Assembly (NCBI GenBank): GCA_022457065.1
Contig: JAJGBQ010000009.1
Coordinates: 124,001 to 188,000, forward strand
Direction of reading: 5' to 3'
Length of the DNA stretch: 64,000 nt
From: Curvularia sp. ZM96
Taxonomy: Eukaryota > Ascomycota > Dothideomycetes > Pleosporales > Pleosporaceae
Positions 63,155-64,000 of this stretch are shown here, piece after piece (within the stretch, counting starts at the first letter, position 1; each line of letters begins with the position of its first letter). The position numbers were made by a program, and so were the translations under genes. The notes beneath the pieces are model-generated. The model saw only the letters and a list, made by a program, of their open reading frames with translations, did not search any database and was not told the DNA's origin.

Positions 63155-63805
63155 CTACAGCCTGCCTGCGACCTGGCGTTCAAAGTATGCTGTCAGCTTT
63201 CCTATTGGCTCACCAGCAGCAAACGCCCACCGATAACGTTCCATGAAAGCGACAATCTCCTCGTCCATCTGCTGCATTGCCCTCTGCTTGTGGTCCTCCA
63301 GCTCTTGCCCGGTATGGGCGAGATGCACTTCGGACTGCAGCTCGACCTCGCCGACCTCGTGCCCAGAGTCCATCGCGTCTAGCACGATCGTGAACCTCTC
63401 GTCCGCCAGCCACGTTCTTCTTGTTGTGCACATGGTCGCAATGCGATCGAGGCCGTAAAACTCGTGCTCGCTGCATACTCGTCCCGTGATGATATGTACT
63501 TGCATCCCGATTTCGCGAGGGTTAGACAGCTCCTCGAACCTCGAGTTTTGGAAGTTGCCACCCTTTCTCACTTTGGCTTCCCATTGCCCGTTGCGTAGCC
63601 TGACTCACACACCTGCTGCTGTGAGTAGTCCAGCTCGGTTGAAGTAGGTGTCTTTGAAAATGCGCTGGCTTTGTGGCTGGATGCTCCGGAATGGCGGGTT
63701 CCCGACGTGAAGGGTAAGATCTGTGACTGCGAGCCCGCAAAACTTGCGTTCCACCTCCAGAAGAAAGGTTTGAGATGCAGCTTTTGGAAACCTGGAAAAC
63801 GCCAT
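63155..63805 (-). pseudogene. thiamine-triphosphatase (CYTH domain) with one in-frame stop
   Basis: One minus-strand frame runs from the ATG at 63805 to 63155, broken only by TGA at 63605-63607. It begins AFSRFPKAASQTFLLEVERK with the ExExK signature of CYTH triphosphate-tunnel enzymes, continues RIFKDTYFNRAGLLTAAGV, the stop, then VRLRNGQWEAKVRKGGNFQN, and ends with GHEVGEVELQSEV and PIGKLTAYFERQ. Relatives have Trp at the stop (GxWVRxRNG), so TGG to TGA is likely. The intact enzyme would hydrolyse thiamine triphosphate in the cytosol. No intron fits across the stop. The remainder is well conserved, so the loss is recent or a sequencing error. Confidence 0.75.
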
Positions 63806-64000
63806 AATCTATGATTGCAAGCTTCAGCGAGAAAGACGTAAAGTATGAGTGAAGAGCAGGGTAGTGGTATTGATCTTTGAGGAAACTAGTTGAGCCACAT
63901 CTGAAGGAACCCCTTGGTAACAGTCACGTGACCAACAACCATGCCTCCTGCTCTACACATTATATTTTTCTACTATCTATGTGACACGTAGTCTCCGTCG

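Noticed and set aside
1..64000. CRISPR arrays, rRNA genes, bacterial-type operons, riboswitches
   Set aside because: None seen; splice sites and gene families show a fungal nuclear sequence.

Overview
The window is eukaryotic and looks like a filamentous ascomycete. Genes carry short introns (about 48-75 bp) with GTAAGT-like donors and CTRAC/CTAAC branch sites. The gene families (chromodomain proteins, F-box proteins, ankyrin and HET relics, DDX60-like helicase, alternative oxidase, fungal trehalose phosphorylase) and the transposon families (Tad1-like LINEs, pogo/Fot-type DDE_1 elements, MITEs) best fit a Dothideomycete, probably Pleosporales. That placement is inference from family resemblance, not from a search.

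Layout. 0.2-2.2 kb: a MITE sits at the 5' break of a DUF4470-type gene, followed by a pogo transposase relic. 2.6-5.5 kb: a two-exon gene joins a chromodomain to a sugar O-acetyltransferase. 5.9-6.3 kb: a Tc1-type relic. 6.55-12.15 kb: a 5'-truncated DDX60-like helicase (copy 1). 13-17.3 kb: two paralogous F-box genes, the second killed by one stop codon. 17.48-19.86 kb: a pogo element with complete ends beside an older relic. 19.9-24.3 kb: a 1474-residue zinc-finger (OrsD-type) protein in which I see a full tyrosine-recombinase residue set. 25.4-30.6 kb: an apparently intact LINE. 31-37.5 kb: ankyrin relics, a secreted aminopeptidase and a five-exon alternative oxidase. 38-42.06 kb: a decayed LINE carrying a captured dioxygenase fragment. 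42.6-47.1 kb: an orphan transaldolase first exon, a small membrane RING-H2 gene and trehalose phosphorylase. 48.8-50.6 kb: a dead pogo element. 51.2-57.1 kb: the second, complete DDX60-like helicase. 58.4-62 kb: a hypothetical gene, a HET fragment and a 2-oxoglutarate dioxygenase. 62.1-62.9 kb: a MITE cluster. 63.2-63.8 kb: a thiamine-triphosphatase (CYTH) pseudogene.

The genes do not form one pathway or cluster. The window is a transposon-rich accessory region with scattered housekeeping-type genes (trehalose phosphorylase, alternative oxidase, peptidase, dioxygenase) among decaying gene fragments. Several genes are broken by single C-to-T or G-to-A nonsense changes, while the long LINE and both helicase copies stay open, so repeat-directed mutation, if present, has been patchy or old.

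The most novel items are the OrsD-type protein with a tyrosine-recombinase signature, the 330-bp host-gene fragment captured inside the LINE zinc knuckle, the chromodomain-acetyltransferase fusion, and the helicase duplication whose edge coincides with a MITE end. Intron positions were placed by hand, and each complete multi-exon model reported here adds up to a whole number of codons.
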